A stretch of 64,000 bases of DNA from NCBI GenBank assembly GCA_965237785.1, contig OZ250159.1, positions 2,418,001-2,482,000 on the forward strand, written 5' to 3'. The translations under genes and the position numbers were made by a program. This document shows positions 35,018 through 42,504 of the stretch, piece after piece; positions within the stretch are counted from its first letter, which is position 1; the number at the start of each line of letters is the position of its first letter. The stretch is from UBA6522 sp965237785 (GTDB taxonomy: Bacteria; Pseudomonadota; Gammaproteobacteria; Steroidobacterales; Rariloculaceae). Below the pieces are notes generated by a model that saw nothing but the letters and a program-made list of their open reading frames with translations, was not told the DNA's origin and ran no database searches.

Positions 35018-35445
35018 CGCAAAAACTGGCTTGGCCGGTGGACCTGCAACGGCAGGAAGACGGCGCGTTCCTCGTCTCGTTCCCGGATATTCCGGAGGCA
35101 TTGACCGAGGGGGCGACTGAAGCCGACGCGCTCACGCAAGCCCGGGACTGCCTGATCGCAGCGCTTGGCGGCTATGTCGGGGAGCGGCGCCCGATCCCCC
35201 AGCCGTCCCCCGCGCGCGGACGGGCGTCGGTGGCGCTGCCGGTACTAATGGCCGCCAAAATCGCACTTTACGGCGCGATGCGCGCGCAGGGCGTCGGCAA
35301 CACGGCGCTTGCCGCTCGGCTCGGCCACACAGAAGGCGCAGTTCGGCGCCTGATCGACCTCGACCACCGTTCTCACATCGGCCAAATCGAAACGGCGCTC
35401 CATGCCCTCGGACAGCGGTTTACGGTCGCCACGCAAGCAGCGTAG
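35014..35445 (+). CDS. hicB: HicB-family antitoxin with C-terminal HTH
   Basis: 143 residues. The N-terminal HicB fold has WPVDLQRQEDGAFLVSFPDIPEALTEG and ADALTQARDCLIAALGGYV; the C-terminal half is a helix-turn-helix (MRAQGVGNTALAARLGHTEGAVRRLIDLDHRS). The first part binds HicA, the second probably binds the palindrome before hicA. Overlaps hicA by 4 bases. Confidence 0.93.
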   Translation: MTQKLAWPVDLQRQEDGAFLVSFPDIPEALTEGATEADALTQARDCLIAALGGYVGERRPIPQPSPARGRASVALPVLMAAKIALYGAMRAQGVGNTALAARLGHTEGAVRRLIDLDHRSHIGQIETALHALGQRFTVATQAA

Positions 35446-35519
35446 GTCAGCGAACGTACAATTTTCGTGTGATCCGGCCATCTGGCACCCTTGAATCCAG
35501 AACCTGTCTTGGGAGTCGG

Positions 35520-35604
35520 CCTCGGGTTCGACGTCCACGATCTCCCCGTCGCACGGACCGTCGTCGGTCCAACGGAAGCAAATCCGCCACTGCGCATTGA
35601 AGCT
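35520..35604 (-). pseudogene. Fragment of a HigB/RelE-type toxin
   Basis: On the minus strand, FNAQWRICFRWTDDGPCDGE leads into IVDVEP, the C-terminal signature of HigB-type toxins (INDQWRICFRW...VEIVDYH). Upstream, stops lie within 15 codons and the N-terminal half is missing. No HigA antitoxin is adjacent. Confidence 0.7.
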
Positions 35605-35640
35605 ACTGTTCGATCAGGGACCTCCGTAGTCCTTCGAACC

Positions 35641-36333
35641 TCACGGCACCGTCAGCGGCTCCACGCAGCGCGGACCGTCATTGGATGCCTTGTTGACCCA
35701 GGTCGCTACCGCCTGAACCGCCATCGCCTCCGCCGGACAGGCGTCCAGCGCCACGGATTGGCCGTCGAGCCAGGGGTCGAATGCCGCCGGCGGCAGGATC
35801 ACCGGCATGCGGTGGTGCAGCGCGGACAACGTTTTGTTCGCTGCGGTGGTCAGTATGGTGCACGTCTGCACCGAATCGCCCGGTTCCAGCTCAGCCAGCG
35901 ACCGCGGAAGTGCAATACCCTCCGGCACGATCCAGTGCTCCCAAAGTCCGGCGAAGGCCATCGGTCCGCCATCCTTGCGGCCAATGAGGTAGGGTTGTCT
36001 GGCGTTGCCCAGCCTCTCCCATTCGTAGAATCCGTCGGCGGGAATCAGGCAGCGCCGGGCGCGGTAGGCGGCACGAAACGCCGGCTTCGAGGACACCGTC
36101 TCCGCTCGCGCATTGATCAGCCGGTAACCGATGTCCGGTTTGCCGCTCCATCCCGGGATCAGTCCCCAGCGCAGCATGGAGAGCCGGCGGCTGCCGTCGC
36201 CCGATCGCACCGCCGCCACATCCTGACCGGGTGCGACGTTATAGCGAGCCCGCAGGTTCAGAGCCGGCCCGGTCAGGTTCATGAAGCGATGAACTTCCCG
36301 CCAGGAAAACCGTTGCGTGAATCGCCCGCACAT
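35641..36333 (-). CDS. yedK: SRAP-domain protein (YedK/HMCES family), intact
   Basis: 230 residues. All catalytic elements are present: the nucleophile Cys2 in MCGRFTQRF, NARAE near 77, GFYEW near 103 and LHHRMPVIL near 160. SRAP proteins form a stable crosslink with abasic sites in single-stranded DNA. The 3' 420 bases are duplicated at 30502-30921 in a truncated copy. On the minus strand it follows a 36-codon stub of the AlkD-like gene, so the duplicated unit was alkD-like then SRAP. Confidence 0.95.
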   Translation of the reverse strand: MCGRFTQRFSWREVHRFMNLTGPALNLRARYNVAPGQDVAAVRSGDGSRRLSMLRWGLIPGWSGKPDIGYRLINARAETVSSKPAFRAAYRARRCLIPADGFYEWERLGNARQPYLIGRKDGGPMAFAGLWEHWIVPEGIALPRSLAELEPGDSVQTCTILTTAANKTLSALHHRMPVILPPAAFDPWLDGQSVALDACPAEAMAVQAVATWVNKASNDGPRCVEPLTVP

Positions 36334-36345
36334 GACGCGTCGAGC

Positions 36346-36456
36346 TTACCGTTGCGGCGCGGCGATTGCATCCGATGCCTGCATCTCGTCGTAGACGGCG
36401 CGGATCAATGTGCGGGATACCGGCGCCCCGGGCGCGGCAATCGACCGGTTATTCAC
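36346..36456 (-). pseudogene. 5' stub of the AlkD-like gene, second copy
   Basis: GTG at 36456 starts MNNRSIAAPGA as in the intact gene at 31684, and the first 24 codons agree with only a few changes; the frame then runs through unrelated codons to a TAA at 36346-36348. About 215 codons are missing. It directly precedes the intact SRAP gene. Confidence 0.85.
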
Positions 36457-36530
36457 AACACCTGCCCTGGCGTACGGAAGTGAGGCTATACTGCCGCTCG
36501 GGGGGTCGGGGTTGCAACCGAACCCGGCGT
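36385..36530. repeat. 146-base repeat (alkD start and upstream DNA), copy 2
   Basis: Partner of 31613-31758. In this copy it is followed on the plus strand by the BrnA-like gene at 36552. Confidence 0.9.
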
Positions 36531-36551
36531 GAGAAAGGAGAAGGAGACTCT

Positions 36552-36722
36552 ATGAAGAGGGCAACTTCCAAGCCATTGACCGAGGAGCAGAAGGCGGATT
36601 TGGCTGCCCTCGAAACTCTTGCCGATGCTCAGATCGATACGAGCGACATCCCCGAGGCCGGTATCGACAGCCTCGACGACCTAGCCCACGAATCCAGCAA
36701 GTCCCTTATTCCGCCGGCCTAG
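36552..36722 (+). CDS. Small BrnA-like antitoxin-type protein
   Basis: 56 residues from ATG 36552 with a strong ribosome site (AAAGGAGAAGGAG). LTEEQKADLAALETLADAQI followed by DTSDIPEAG is the usual N-terminal leader of BrnA-type antitoxins (LTEEQ...DDxIDTSDIPE). The C-terminal ribbon-helix-helix is absent and no BrnT toxin precedes it, so it may be a reduced or orphan antitoxin. The next small ORF begins 25 bases later. Confidence 0.6.
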   Translation: MKRATSKPLTEEQKADLAALETLADAQIDTSDIPEAGIDSLDDLAHESSKSLIPPA

Positions 36723-36746
36723 CACCGCACTCAGATTGAGCCGGCA

Positions 36747-36938
36747 ATGGCGAGCGATACAACGCAGGAAATACTGGACCTGATGGAAGAGTGGCAAGCC
36801 ACGTTCGGGGAGCATATGCCTTGGGGCTTCGAGGTGGGCGAGAACGAGATCCCGATTCTGCGTCAGTGTATAGAGCAGAAAAGCCAGCAGCCAATCGGGG
36901 ACTTTGTGCGGTCGCTCCCGACGGATCGCACGTACTGA
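36747..36938 (+). CDS. Small hypothetical protein
   Basis: 63 residues. The regular acidic sequence (ILDLMEEWQATFGEHMPWGF, then NEIPILRQCIEQKSQQPIGD) looks like a real small helical protein. No family known to me. It follows the BrnA-like gene by 25 bases and may be co-transcribed. Confidence 0.5.
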   Translation: MASDTTQEILDLMEEWQATFGEHMPWGFEVGENEIPILRQCIEQKSQQPIGDFVRSLPTDRTY

Positions 36939-36956
36939 AAGGATTAAGGCCCAGGG

Positions 36957-37330
36957 TCACGGATCGTGTTGTAGAACACGCGGCAGATCGCTGTTGGGAT
37001 CGAATTCGACAAGGAAGTCGGCATCGCTGGTTTCTGGATCGAAATCCGTACCACGGGCCGCCGAGCCGAAGACCTCGAGCCGCGCCACGTCGTAGCGCCG
37101 GCAGAGTTCGGCCAGTTCTTCCCGTTTGTCAGCAATGGCAGCGTTTATGGGGTTGACCTGATAGTAACGCGGGGTCTTGCCGCTACCGTCGCCGACGCTG
37201 TGCGTATTGTCCTTGGCCTCGATGACCGCAAGCGGAATGTTGGCCTTGTAGTACAGGATGTAGTCGGCGCCCAGGGCCTGCCTGAATCTTCCTGTTGCCG
37301 CAAGCACCAGTTTTGGCCAATGCGGCGACG
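36957..37330 (-). pseudogene. Collapsed second copy of the hsdR-mntA locus
   Basis: Read 5' to 3' on the minus strand, this block contains in order: DNA like the region before hsdR (20870-20930), codons 62-88 of hsdR (ADYILYYKANIPLAVIEAKD), codons 171-187 of hsdR (GSGKTPRYYQ), and the start of mntA (ELCRRYDVARLEVFGSAARG). The order is that of the intact locus at 16-21 kb with about 4 kb removed. The junctions lie in short shared sequences (GCCGTC; ATGGC[A/G]GCGT). The resulting 126-codon ORF is a chimera without expected activity. Confidence 0.85.
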
Positions 37331-37447
37331 TCAGCACGATGGCAACCTATAATTGTTTGTTGAGAGTTTGGTTCTTATTGCCTCGCCAAGCCGCGTCTGT
37401 CACGAAACTGTGCGTTGACGGCAAAGGCACGTTGGAATTGCGGGAAC

Positions 37448-39217
37448 ATGACCTATAGCATCGAAGACATCGAAAGCCAACTGCGCTCCGGCGAGGACAG
37501 CGGCTGGGAATTCAAGCAGATCGAGTTTGCAGGGGACGTTCCAAGACAACCGACCCGCAAGGACTGGGCCGATGAAATCGCGGCCTTCGCCAATGCGGCG
37601 GGCGGCGTCGTGCTCGCTGGCGTTAAGGACGACGGTGAAATCATCGGCATGTCACGCGCGCAAATCGCTAGCCTGGATTCATTTCTGGTGGAAATCAGTA
37701 CCGATACGATCAAGCCTCCCGTTCGAATCCGTACTCATCACAAAGAACTTTCGAACGGTAGGTTGGTGCTGCTGGCCGAGGTACCGGAGAGCGATACTGT
37801 TCATGATAGTCCCGGCGGGAGCTACATACGCGTTGGCGCCACGAAACGGCTCATGAGTGGCGATGAGCGGTTACGCCTAGCTCAACGGCGCTCGCAGGCC
37901 CGCTTTCTCTGGTTTGACAAGCAAACGGTACCGGGGACAGGATTCAGGACTCTGGCCGAACCGCTCTGGAAACCGCTTCTCAGTGCCGAGGGCGCCGCCG
38001 AACCGGAAGTAGCGCTCAGGAAACTAGCGCTCTTGGACGACGACAACCGAGGCGTTTTGCGTGCTACCGTCTCTGGTATTTTGTTGTGCGCCCCAACACC
38101 GGAGGAATGGCTCCCCAACGCGTGTATCACGGCGACCCGATACCAAGGTGGAGACCGCGCTTCAGGCCAAATCGATGCGCAAGAAATCACCGGCCCGCTG
38201 AACGATCAGATCGCTGGCGCTGTCGCGTTCGCTGCCCGAAACATGCAGGTCGCGGCACAAAAGGACCCGGCACGTGCAGATTTGCCGCAGTACAGCGACA
38301 AGGCATTGTTCGAGGCGGTTGTCAACGCCGTTGTGCATCGCGACTATTCCATGCGAGGGAGCAAGATTCGCCTGTCAATTTTCGATGATCGCATGGAGAT
38401 TCAATCACCGGGCTCGTTGCCGAACAACCTCTCGGTGGAAAGCATGGCCTCACGGCAATCGACTCGCAATGAAGCCCTCGCGTCGGTACTGGCACGGATG
38501 CCGGTAAGGGGAACTCGTGGCGGTGAAGACAGACGTTACTTCATGGAACGCCGCGGTGATGGTGTCCCCATCATCCGCAGCGAAACATGGGCATTGTGCG
38601 GGAAGTTTCCGCAATACCGCGTAGTCGATGACTCGGAAGTGCTTCTTGTCATTCCAGCGGCTCAGCACGAACGGAGCGACGCCCGTGCCGTCATCTCGGT
38701 TCGGTCCCGAAGTCGACCCTTGCCCAGTGCCGATCTGCTTCTACTGTTTCCAAACAAGACTTGGAAGAATGCAACAACGGACGATGCGGGCGAGGCTGCG
38801 GTGGACCTTCACACGACCGAGCTCCCCATGACCGTGTTCGTATCCGCGCCCGGACATGCCGCGCACCTGGAGCGACAATGGATACCACGCGAAAGGGCCC
38901 TTGCGATCGATCTGGATGTCTTGCGGGAAGGCGGAAGCGTCATTTTTCCTGAGGCGACAGGCCACCTTCCAGGATTGAAGGGCCGGCTGAACCCGATACG
39001 AGATACCCACGACCGGACTTATCTCTACGCTTCAAGTATTGCGATCAACGAGGGCAGTCAGCAGCCCGTTCATTTTCTCCCGGGCGAGGAACTTGGATTG
39101 ACCGATGCCGATGGGACAGCTTTGTGTGTGCGGATCGTTGATATCGTTGGGCGGTCAGCGCTTGTCGAGTACTACGGTGCCCACCGTAGGCACGAAGGAG
39201 ATAGTAATTCGGGATAG
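37448..39217 (+). CDS. AlbA_2 / RecG-C-like ATP-binding protein, second copy type
   Basis: 589 residues from ATG 37448. AlbA_2 domain at the N-terminus (GWEFKQIEF, then IAAFANAAGGVVLAGVKDDG near 50-70). The GHKL-like RecG C-terminal block is at about 285-325 (ALFEAVVNAVVHRDYSMRG ... MEIQSPGSLPNN) with NEALASVLARM further on. The last 190 residues are a distinct beta-rich region (LLLLFPNKTWKNATTDDAGE, a carboxypeptidase-regulatory-like repeat) not present in the protein at 368-2128, so the two are not a recent duplication. Probably an accessory DNA-binding or signalling ATPase. A short ORF follows after 6 bases. Confidence 0.82.
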   Translation: MTYSIEDIESQLRSGEDSGWEFKQIEFAGDVPRQPTRKDWADEIAAFANAAGGVVLAGVKDDGEIIGMSRAQIASLDSFLVEISTDTIKPPVRIRTHHKELSNGRLVLLAEVPESDTVHDSPGGSYIRVGATKRLMSGDERLRLAQRRSQARFLWFDKQTVPGTGFRTLAEPLWKPLLSAEGAAEPEVALRKLALLDDDNRGVLRATVSGILLCAPTPEEWLPNACITATRYQGGDRASGQIDAQEITGPLNDQIAGAVAFAARNMQVAAQKDPARADLPQYSDKALFEAVVNAVVHRDYSMRGSKIRLSIFDDRMEIQSPGSLPNNLSVESMASRQSTRNEALASVLARMPVRGTRGGEDRRYFMERRGDGVPIIRSETWALCGKFPQYRVVDDSEVLLVIPAAQHERSDARAVISVRSRSRPLPSADLLLLFPNKTWKNATTDDAGEAAVDLHTTELPMTVFVSAPGHAAHLERQWIPRERALAIDLDVLREGGSVIFPEATGHLPGLKGRLNPIRDTHDRTYLYASSIAINEGSQQPVHFLPGEELGLTDADGTALCVRIVDIVGRSALVEYYGAHRRHEGDSNSG

Positions 39218-39223
39218 GACAGG

Positions 39224-39454
39224 ATGAAACCGCACACTCCCCTTACGCTCAGCCAGTTCGCCAAAGCACAACGAAACTCCGCGATGCCAGAGCCAAACAA
39301 TAAGTTGCTGGCGGCATTGGAGGATTTTAGCCGCGAGCGATTGTCAGAGCATTTCTTCATGCGTGATTTTCTGTATTCGGAGCGGTCCTTGATGGTCCCG
39401 TCTGCCTCGGACTTCTCTATCGAGATGGAGTCCCAGCGTTCGCTCGCCGACTAA
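39224..39454 (+). CDS. Short hypothetical protein, possibly truncated
   Basis: 76 residues, ATG 6 bases after the AlbA_2 stop. LSEHFFMRDFLYSE in the middle is the pattern that opens phage-type M15 peptidase or related domains, but the catalytic part is absent and the last 20 residues (SASDFSIEMESQRSLAD) look like out-of-family sequence. Either a truncated gene or a small partner of the AlbA_2 protein. Confidence 0.4.
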   Translation: MKPHTPLTLSQFAKAQRNSAMPEPNNKLLAALEDFSRERLSEHFFMRDFLYSERSLMVPSASDFSIEMESQRSLAD

Positions 39455-39702
39455 CGGCCACCGGTTTTCGGCACCGCGTCGCAGCGTCGCAATAGACCTG
39501 TCGTGAAACGGCGTGAGGATGAGCGGAAACAAAAGTGTTTGATGTCACAATATATGTCTATTGTATTGCCCATTGTTCTGTTATTTTAATTGTCAATATA
39601 TTTCTGAGACGCTCGGGGTGCGGATGTGGCAACAAGACCTCCAATCGTGTGACCGGTACCCACATCATCGGGATTGTATCTGTGGCAAGGTGAGTACAAC
39701 GT

Positions 39703-40041
39703 ATGTCAAACGCTTTAGGGAAACGGCTGGATTCCATCAAGGAGCATGGGGGTATCAAGGCGAGGGATATCGCACAGTTAATGGATACAACTCCGGAGAC
39801 GGTTTCTCGGTGGAGTCGCGGCAAGGTCGATCCCCAACCGGATCGTCTGAAGCGCCTGCTGACCCTGGAATGGGTAATGGACCAATTGGCGGAACTTTAT
39901 GAGCCGGACGAGGCGCGCCTGTGGTTGTTCACACCTCATCGATTGTTGAACGGTAAGACTCCAGCGGATCGTCTGCAGGGAGGCGAGTTCGATGAGGTCA
40001 TGACCATCATCGATCACTTGAAGGATGGCGCATACATTTAG
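39703..40041 (+). CDS. Xre/MbcA/ParS-type antitoxin (DUF2384)
   Basis: 112 residues. A helix-turn-helix (KARDIAQLMDTTPETVSRWS) followed by the toxin-binding domain EARLWLFTPHRLLNGKTPAD and EVMTIIDHLKDGAYI. Partners of this family are RES-domain NAD-degrading toxins, normally encoded directly downstream. Here an IS1111-type element begins at the stop codon and no RES gene follows it until 45261, which has its own truncated antitoxin. So this is an orphan antitoxin created or accompanied by IS insertion. The AT-rich stretch at 39540-39605 upstream probably holds its promoter. Confidence 0.9.
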   Translation: MSNALGKRLDSIKEHGGIKARDIAQLMDTTPETVSRWSRGKVDPQPDRLKRLLTLEWVMDQLAELYEPDEARLWLFTPHRLLNGKTPADRLQGGEFDEVMTIIDHLKDGAYI

Positions 40042-40137
40042 ACATTATGTTGTGACCTGCCCGTCCTCAAAGATCGTGGATTAAACTCTGGATGAGCAGC
40101 ATCAAGGGCTTAGAGCCATAATTGAGGAGGGCAGGTC

Positions 40138-41274
40138 ATGCACAAATATAGCAAATACGTCGGGTTGGATACACACAAGGAAACCATCGCGGTTGCGGTT
40201 GCTGACAGCGCAGGCGGTACGCCCCGGTTTTACGGGGAGATTGCGAACAGGCCGGATGCGGTATCGAAACTACTGACGCGGTTGAGTCCGGAGGGCGAGG
40301 TGGTTGCGTACTGCTACGAGGCGGGGCCGTGCGGCTATGGTATCTATCGGCAGATCACGGCGGCGGGTCATCCGTGCGCGGTCGTGGCGCCCTCGCTGAT
40401 ACCGACCAAGGCGGGCGATCGGGTCAAGACGGATCGGCGCGATGCGGAGAACCTGGCACGGCTGCACCGGGCCGGAGAATTGACCGGTGTTTGGGTACCG
40501 GATGGCGAGCAGGAAGCGATGCGCGATTTAACCCGAGCGCGGGAAGACATGAAGCAGATGGAGCGGCATGCGAGGCAGCGCCTGGGTGCGTTTCTATTGC
40601 GTCATGGTCAGGTGTTCGGCGGCAAGACCAAATGGGGTCCGGCGCACTGGCGGTGGCTGGAACGGGTCAGGTTTTCCCACCCGGCGCAGCAGATTGTCTT
40701 CCAGGAATATGTGGACAGTGTAAAACAGCAACAGCAGCGGGTCGGCGGTCTGAAGCAGGAGATGGAGAAAGCACTGGGGAGTTGGACGCTGGCGCCGGTC
40801 GTCACGGGGTTGATGGCACTGCGCGGTTGTGCTGCGGTCACCGCGATGACCGTCGTAGCGGAGTTGGGCGATATCACGCGCTTCGATAGCCCGCGCCAGT
40901 TGATGAAGTATTTGGGGCTGGTGCCGAGTGAACACTCCAGCGGTACCAAGGTACGCCGCGGCGGTATCACCAAGACCGGGAATAGCCATGTGCGGCGCGT
41001 GCTGGTGGAATCGGCCTGGACGTACCGCTTCCCGGCACGAAAGACAGCGCCGATACAGCGGCGCGCCGAGCAGACCGCCGACAGCGTACAGGCCATCGCC
41101 TGGAAAGCGCAGAAGCGCTTGTGCGGGCGCTACCGGACGCTCAACCTGCGCGGCTTGCCGAAGAACAAGGTTTGCGTTGCGGTGGCCCGTGAGATGTGCG
41201 GCTTCCTGTGGGCCATTGCCCACGACGTGATGGCCTCGGGAGCGGTTACGCGTAGCGCCGCGGCGCAACAGTAG
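40138..41274 (+). CDS. IS1111-group DEDD transposase
   Basis: 378 residues. The N-terminal RuvC-like DEDD domain has VGLDTHKETIAVAV (D11), a YEAG glutamate near 61 and KTDRRDAENLARL near 100; the C-terminal Transposase_20 domain has ALRGCAAVTAMTVVAELGDI, the conserved LGLVPSEHSSG and RGGITKTGNSHVRRVLVE with its catalytic serine region. Start ATG 40138 with GAGGAGGG upstream. IS110-family recombinases use a structured bridge RNA from the element's non-coding end. Appears intact. Confidence 0.95.
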   Translation: MHKYSKYVGLDTHKETIAVAVADSAGGTPRFYGEIANRPDAVSKLLTRLSPEGEVVAYCYEAGPCGYGIYRQITAAGHPCAVVAPSLIPTKAGDRVKTDRRDAENLARLHRAGELTGVWVPDGEQEAMRDLTRAREDMKQMERHARQRLGAFLLRHGQVFGGKTKWGPAHWRWLERVRFSHPAQQIVFQEYVDSVKQQQQRVGGLKQEMEKALGSWTLAPVVTGLMALRGCAAVTAMTVVAELGDITRFDSPRQLMKYLGLVPSEHSSGTKVRRGGITKTGNSHVRRVLVESAWTYRFPARKTAPIQRRAEQTADSVQAIAWKAQKRLCGRYRTLNLRGLPKNKVCVAVAREMCGFLWAIAHDVMASGAVTRSAAAQQ

Positions 41275-41337
41275 CCCCTCGACCAACCCATAACCGGTTG
41301 TCCCGTACCAGGTAAGGAGAAAGCAGTGAGTTCAGTG

Positions 41338-41531
41338 AGCCTTTGGGTCAGGTCGAGAGGAGCCCACGCGGAGAACCCTCGGCCCGCCTATGAGGCGTCC
41401 AGATTATTGGAACGACCCTCGATGTTAGAGAGAGGCAGCTCCACGACGAAGATTTGTCAGGCGGTTCCGACCCGCGAATATCAGATTGATCAACCGTCGT
41501 TGAACGCTCCCCTCGATCTGACCCAAGGGCT
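41338..41531 (+). ncRNA. Candidate bridge RNA in the IS1111 right end
   Basis: Arms 41338-41363 and 41506-41531 are complementary over 26 bases with three mismatches (two would be G-U in RNA), enclosing about 142 bases with smaller hairpins such as GCCTATGAGGC. The region lies between the transposase stop and the right subterminal repeat, where IS1111-group elements carry their guide-like bridge RNA (established for the group; inference here). An 80-codon ORF over it starts at GTG and has no motif. Confidence 0.6.
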
Positions 41532-41610
41532 TACTGAAAAGGCAAGGCCGAAGAAGATCGCGGCTTGAAATAAATATCGGGGACCGATTGACAGGTCACA
41601 ACATATCAGG

Positions 41611-41739
41611 CGGCTGGCTCCGGGCGCCGATTTCTTCAGGGACCGCGAGGCGCAGGAATGGCACGAGACCCTTGCGCGCCGCGAGCAGGCGATGGAAGAC
41701 ATGCAACTGGCGGTAGAAAGATTTCCATTGGAAATATGA
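41611..41739 (+). pseudogene. 3' remnant of a gene cut by the IS1111 element
   Basis: An open frame enters from the IS right end and reads RLAPGADFFRDREAQEWHET, LARREQAMEDMQLAVERFPLEI, stop. The amphipathic helical sequence looks like a true protein end. Its upstream part is not on the other side of the IS, so the flank has been rearranged. Family unknown. Confidence 0.4.
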
Positions 41740-41809
41740 CGGGGCACGAGACGTAACTTGCGCAACCTGGATTCACCGGACTGCCATTCATCCCCGATGA
41801 GGAATCGTC

Positions 41810-42127
41810 TCAGCTCGCCAGATCTTCAAAATAGACCAACGCCGGCATATTGCGGCGCTCATGAACGATTCGCAGGATCACCGGCTCATCGTCTGCTGCG
41901 GCTACCCGGGCGAAAAATATGACGTGTCGCCTGTAAGTCAGCGAACGCAACCCCCGTGCAAACAGGCTTCGATCACGCCCGCCTTCAGGATTGGTCAAGA
42001 TAGCTTCGAAGGCTCCCACCAGACCCCGGTAGTACGCCAGCCATTGATCGCGGCCCCATGTATCGAGTGTGTAGCGTCGGATTTCGTCCAGGTCTCTTCG
42101 TGCCCGTCGGGACAACCTGATAGTCAT
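41810..42127 (-). CDS. parE: ParE/RelE-superfamily toxin
   Basis: 105 residues from ATG 42127, 10 bases after the parD stop. RLSRRARRDLDEIRRYTLDT and the end RRHVIFFARVAAADDEPVIL, RIVHERRNMP match ParE-type toxins (gyrase poisons or related). The extended frame upstream of this ATG is in parD and is rejected. Same operon as parD, antitoxin first. Confidence 0.92.
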   Translation of the reverse strand: MTIRLSRRARRDLDEIRRYTLDTWGRDQWLAYYRGLVGAFEAILTNPEGGRDRSLFARGLRSLTYRRHVIFFARVAAADDEPVILRIVHERRNMPALVYFEDLAS

Positions 42128-42137
42128 CTCGCGGAGG

Positions 42138-42380
42138 CTACTTCGTGCCGGCGTCAGGCTCGTATGCCTGGGGATCGAATTGCTCAAACTCTCCGGCCTC
42201 GGCATCGCGCACGGCTTGCTCCAGACTCGCTCTAAGAGCGTAGAATTGGCGCGCGCCGTCGCGTTCCATGAGCATCCGGACCCCCGCCCGAACCACTTCG
42301 CTCACGTTGGCGTAGGCACCGGTCTGGATCTGGCCGTCAACATACGCTCGCATCTGCTCGGTAAGGTGTACGTTTGGCAT
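42138..42380 (-). CDS. parD: ParD-type ribbon-helix-helix antitoxin
   Basis: 80 residues from ATG 42380 with GGAGG seven bases upstream. VHLTEQMRAYVDGQIQTGAY and SEVVRAGVRMLMERD form the ribbon-helix-helix; the acidic tail (EAGEFEQFDPQAYEPD) wraps the toxin. Two palindromes upstream share the GTATC core and are likely its operators. Confidence 0.93.
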   Translation of the reverse strand: MPNVHLTEQMRAYVDGQIQTGAYANVSEVVRAGVRMLMERDGARQFYALRASLEQAVRDAEAGEFEQFDPQAYEPDAGTK

Positions 42381-42413
42381 CCGGATACCTCCATATGTCT
42401 GAAAATGTTGAAT

Positions 42414-42465
42414 AGTATCAGATACTGACATTCGTGAGATGTTCGGTCAATCAGAGTATCTCTGA
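42414..42465. promoter_or_regulatory. parDE operator region
   Basis: Two inverted repeats upstream of parD: AGTATC-A-GATACT (42414-42426) and TCAGAG-TAT-CTCTGA (42451-42465), both containing GTATC. Position and pairing fit autorepression by ParD/ParDE. Confidence 0.6.
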
Positions 42466-42504
42466 CTATTGCAATGATTTGCACGCGCTGAAGAGGCTAT
42501 CTAG

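Larger units (their letters stand above)
40042..41610 (+). mobile_element. IS110-family element, IS1111 group
   Basis: Contains one transposase gene with short left (about 95 bases) and long right (about 335 bases) non-coding ends. Subterminal inverted repeats, the mark of the IS1111 group, are TATGTTGTGACCTG at 40046-40059 and its complement CAGGTCACAACATA at 41592-41605. Exact ends cannot be fixed without an empty site, as IS110 elements make no clear target duplication; the borders given are within about 10 bases. Confidence 0.85.

Noticed and set aside
34778..36938. A BrnT toxin for the BrnA-like gene
   Set aside because: No BrnT-like sequence found upstream of 36552; the neighbouring TA genes are hicAB and a higB fragment.
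41326..41568. 80-codon ORF after the IS1111 transposase
   Set aside because: GTG start, no motif, and it lies over a strong stem structure expected of a non-coding RNA.
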